Of a stretch of 7,888 nucleotides of DNA, positions 5,430-7,888 are shown piece after piece. The translations under genes were made by a program, and so were the position numbers. Origin of the DNA: Beijerinckiaceae bacterium (lineage in GTDB: Bacteria > Pseudomonadota > Alphaproteobacteria > Rhizobiales > Beijerinckiaceae); NCBI GenBank assembly GCA_027346205.1, contig DAIESR010000436.1, positions 1 through 7,888 on the forward strand, given 5' to 3'. The first letter of the stretch is position 1. The number at the start of each line of letters is the position of its first letter. The notes beneath the pieces were generated by a model, which was not told where the DNA came from, did not search any database, and worked only from the letters and a program-made list of their open reading frames with translations.

Positions 5430-7888
5430 ATGAGTCGGAATCGTCAGGCGTTTCGTTCAAGCCCAAAGCGCCAGCTCATACGCAAGGCCGTTCTAAGTGC
5501 CGCCGGGCCGGCGCATGAGAAGCGATGGGCAGCGGCTTCGTTTCTTCTCCCGCTGTGTCTGCTCCCTCTCTCGTCGGGGCAAGTTCTCGCACAATCCACC
5601 GGCCAAACGCTCGAATTGCAGCCGGTGGAAGTCATTGCCACTTCACCGGGTGAAGGCGGCGCGGTGGCAAGCGACAAGATCCCGGCGCTCGTACAATCGG
5701 TCGGCTCCGAGCAAATTGCTCGCACGCATTCGCCGAATATCACCGATGCGCTGCAAAAGCATGTCGCAGGGGCCATCGCGATCGACCAAGGCGGCAATGG
5801 CTTTTCGCAGGAGTTCTACTATCGCGGCTTCGTCGCATCGCCGGTCGAGGGCCGTCCGCAGGGGTTGGCGGTCTATGAAAATGGCGTCCGCCAGAATGAA
5901 GCTTTCGGCGACACGGTCAATTGGGATCTGATCCCACCGCAGGCGATCTATCGCGCCGATGTCTTCACCAATAATCCGCTTTTCGGCCTCAACGCCCTTG
6001 GCGGCGCCGTCAATCTGGAGATGAAGAACGGCTTTCTCTGGCAAGGATTCCAAGGCCAAGTCATGGGCGGCTCATATGGCCGCATCTCGAGTTCGTTTCA
6101 ATATGGCATGAAGAAGGACAATTTCAGTCTCTATGTCACGAGCGACGCGGTGCATGACGACGGCTGGCGCTACCATTCGCCTTCCTCGCTCGTTCGAATT
6201 TTCGGCGACCTCGGCTATCGCAGCCAAGATGCCGAACTTCATTTCGTCGCGACTGGCGCCAGCACGCATCTCGGAGCCATTGGCCCGACGCCGGTCCAGC
6301 TCTTGAGTCAGGATGACCGGTCGATCTGGACAAACCCGCAGACGACCGCGAATCAAGCGGGCTCCGTCGCATTCAACGGCAAGTTCGACATCAGCCCGAC
6401 ATGGACGGTGCAAAGCAATTTTTATCTGCGCAGCCTTCAACAGAGGCGGACCGACGGCAATGATGCCAATTTCGGCGATTGCGGACAAATCGCCGGCGGC
6501 GCCCCAACCGGCATATTATGCGACAGCGATAATAGCTCACCGATCGTCGATCAGCAGGGCAATCTCATTGCCTCGGTCGGCGCAGCAAGCGCGACCTTCC
6601 CCTATGGGGCGATCAATCACACGGCGATTCATGCGAACACGGTCGGCGCCAATCTGCAAGCAACGAACAAAGACAAGATTCTCGACCATCCAAACCAGAT
6701 CACTTTCGGTGCCAGCGTCGACCGCAGCTGGCTCAACTATAATGCGACGACGACACTCGGCGTCATCGGCCCCGATCTCACCGTGACGAACGGCTCCATC
6801 CCCGGCGGCGGACAAGTCATCCAGGACCAGAACAACCAAAATTATGTTCAGACCTATCTGTCCGGCACGCCGACCTATTTCGGCCTCTATGCGCTCGACA
6901 CGCTCGACATCACGCCGAAGCTCTCTTTGACCGCCGGCGCGCGCTTCAACGCCGCCATTATCGAAACGCGGGACCAGAGTGGCATGGATCCCGAGCTCAA
7001 TGCGACCAACCGGTTCGAGAGACTCAATCCGGTCGTCGGGCTCACCTATAAGATTCTGCCGAATCTCACGGCCTATGCCGGCTATTCGGAAGCCAACCGC
7101 GCGCCGACGCCGCTCGAACTCGATTGCTCGGACCCAGCGCGGCCCTGCGTTCTTGCAAGCTCGCTCGTCTCCGACCCGCCGCTTTCGCAGGTCGTCGCGC
7201 GAACTGTGGAAGGCGGTCTGCGCGGCAATCTCACAACGCCGAACGACGGCCGGATCGACTGGAAAGCAGGCTATTTCCGTACGCAGAATTCAAATGACAT
7301 CATCCAGCTTTCGAGCCAGATCCTCGGCACTGGCTATTACACCAATGTGCCTGAGACATTGCGGCAAGGCGCGGAAGCGAGCGCGGAATTCAAGATGGGC
7401 GCGCTCGAAGCCTTTGCCAATTATTCCTATGTCGATGCGACCTATCAATTCGCCGGCACGCTCGCCTCGCCCAACAATCCCCAGGCCGATGCGGCCGGCA
7501 ATATTTTCGTCGTGCCCGGCAATCATATTCCAGGCATTCCACGGCATCAGGCCAAGCTCGGCGTCGAATATGCTTTCACGCCCAAACTCAAAGCGGGCGG
7601 CGACGTGCTGATCGTCGGCAGCCAATATTACATCGGCGACGATTCGAATCAGAATCCCCAGCTGCCGGCCTATTGGATCGCCAATCTACACGCGTCTTAT
7701 CAAGTGACGGATCACGTGCAGGTCTTCGGCCTCGTCAATAATGTCTTCAACAATCACTACGCGACTTACGGAACGTTCTTCGACCTTGGCTCGAGCGCGC
7801 AATTTGCGCTCGCCTCCGCTCTCACCGATCCGCGCATGATCACGCCGGCACAGCCACTGTCGCTCTATGGAGGGATTAAGGTCACGTT
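5430..7888 (+). CDS. TonB-dependent outer-membrane receptor, last residue and stop outside window
   Basis: A 22-strand-barrel type transporter that should import a scarce solute across the outer membrane using TonB-ExbBD energy. The frame is open from 5430 to the edge (819 codons plus two bases) and ends GGIKVT plus TT, almost surely the family's C-terminal aromatic residue, so the gene is essentially whole. Residues 1-33 form a long basic n-region, 34-50 a hydrophobic core (AAASFLLPLCLLPLSSG), with cleavage probable after VLA (54). A TonB-box-like stretch, ELQPVEVIAT, lies at 62-71. The plug domain follows (about 80-200; ALVQSVGSEQI, ITDALQKHVAGAIAI, YYRGF, GLNALGGAVNLEMK), then the barrel, with TAYAGYSEANRAPTPLELDC and PGIPRHQAKLGVEY typical of receptors. 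Barrel cysteines are Cys351/Cys364 and Cys566/Cys573. The start is fixed: an in-frame stop (5412-5414) lies just upstream, no other ATG precedes the signal core, and GGGGGA (5421-5426) is adjacent. The substrate is not identifiable. Confidence 0.93.
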   Translation, partial: MSRNRQAFRSSPKRQLIRKAVLSAAGPAHEKRWAAASFLLPLCLLPLSSGQVLAQSTGQTLELQPVEVIATSPGEGGAVASDKIPALVQSVGSEQIARTHSPNITDALQKHVAGAIAIDQGGNGFSQEFYYRGFVASPVEGRPQGLAVYENGVRQNEAFGDTVNWDLIPPQAIYRADVFTNNPLFGLNALGGAVNLEMKNGFLWQGFQGQVMGGSYGRISSSFQYGMKKDNFSLYVTSDAVHDDGWRYHSPSSLVRIFGDLGYRSQDAELHFVATGASTHLGAIGPTPVQLLSQDDRSIWTNPQTTANQAGSVAFNGKFDISPTWTVQSNFYLRSLQQRRTDGNDANFGDCGQIAGGAPTGILCDSDNSSPIVDQQGNLIASVGAASATFPYGAINHTAIHANTVGANLQATNKDKILDHPNQITFGASVDRSWLNYNATTTLGVIGPDLTVTNGSIPGGGQVIQDQNNQNYVQTYLSGTPTYFGLYALDTLDITPKLSLTAGARFNAAIIETRDQSGMDPELNATNRFERLNPVVGLTYKILPNLTAYAGYSEANRAPTPLELDCSDPARPCVLASSLVSDPPLSQVVARTVEGGLRGNLTTPNDGRIDWKAGYFRTQNSNDIIQLSSQILGTGYYTNVPETLRQGAEASAEFKMGALEAFANYSYVDATYQFAGTLASPNNPQADAAGNIFVVPGNHIPGIPRHQAKLGVEYAFTPKLKAGGDVLIVGSQYYIGDDSNQNPQLPAYWIANLHASYQVTDHVQVFGLVNNVFNNHYATYGTFFDLGSSAQFALASALTDPRMITPAQPLSLYGGIKVT

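Noticed and set aside
5497..7611. Other-frame plus-strand open frames inside the receptor gene
   Set aside because: The receptor frame starting at 5430 is continuous with receptor motifs throughout; the others are shadows.
1..7888. CRISPR array, insertion sequence, tRNA, rRNA
   Set aside because: No regularly spaced repeats, transposase motifs or tRNA/rRNA signatures were seen on either strand.

Overview
The window reads as a moderately GC-rich alphaproteobacterial chromosome, most likely Hyphomicrobiales. A Beijerinckiaceae- or methylotroph-like host is my best guess. The basis is the pyrH-frr-uppS gene order and a sensor kinase of the LapD/MoxY N-terminal type; no rRNA or other species-level marker is present. 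No mobile element, tRNA, rRNA or CRISPR array was seen.

Left part (1-2495, all minus strand): a housekeeping cluster, in transcription order pyrH (UMP kinase, 2495-1776), frr (ribosome recycling factor, 1431-871) and uppS (undecaprenyl diphosphate synthase, from about 655 and running off the left edge). These supply UTP for nucleic acid and envelope precursors, recycle ribosomes after termination, and make the lipid carrier for peptidoglycan. The gaps between them are wide (344 and 215 bases). The tsf gene that usually precedes pyrH is not here.

Middle (2496-2924): a 429-base divergent intergenic region with a perfect 12-bp inverted repeat, a spaced TTGCACA/TGTGCAA dyad, and a tandem duplication of the Shine-Dalgarno region of the next gene.

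Right part (2925-7888, all plus strand): a two-component system, made of a membrane histidine kinase of the NarL/MoxY class and a NarL/FixJ-type response regulator. A 319-base regulatory region and then an almost complete TonB-dependent outer-membrane receptor follow; the receptor lacks probably only its last residue and the stop. The layout suggests a surface-sensing module whose regulator could control the adjacent receptor. The ligand (a metal chelate, lanthanide, siderophore or other solute) cannot be told from the sequence. The receptor leader is rich in small structures: a terminator-like palindrome, an 11-bp-spaced direct repeat, two hairpins with the same pentaloop, and two tiny overlapping ORFs.
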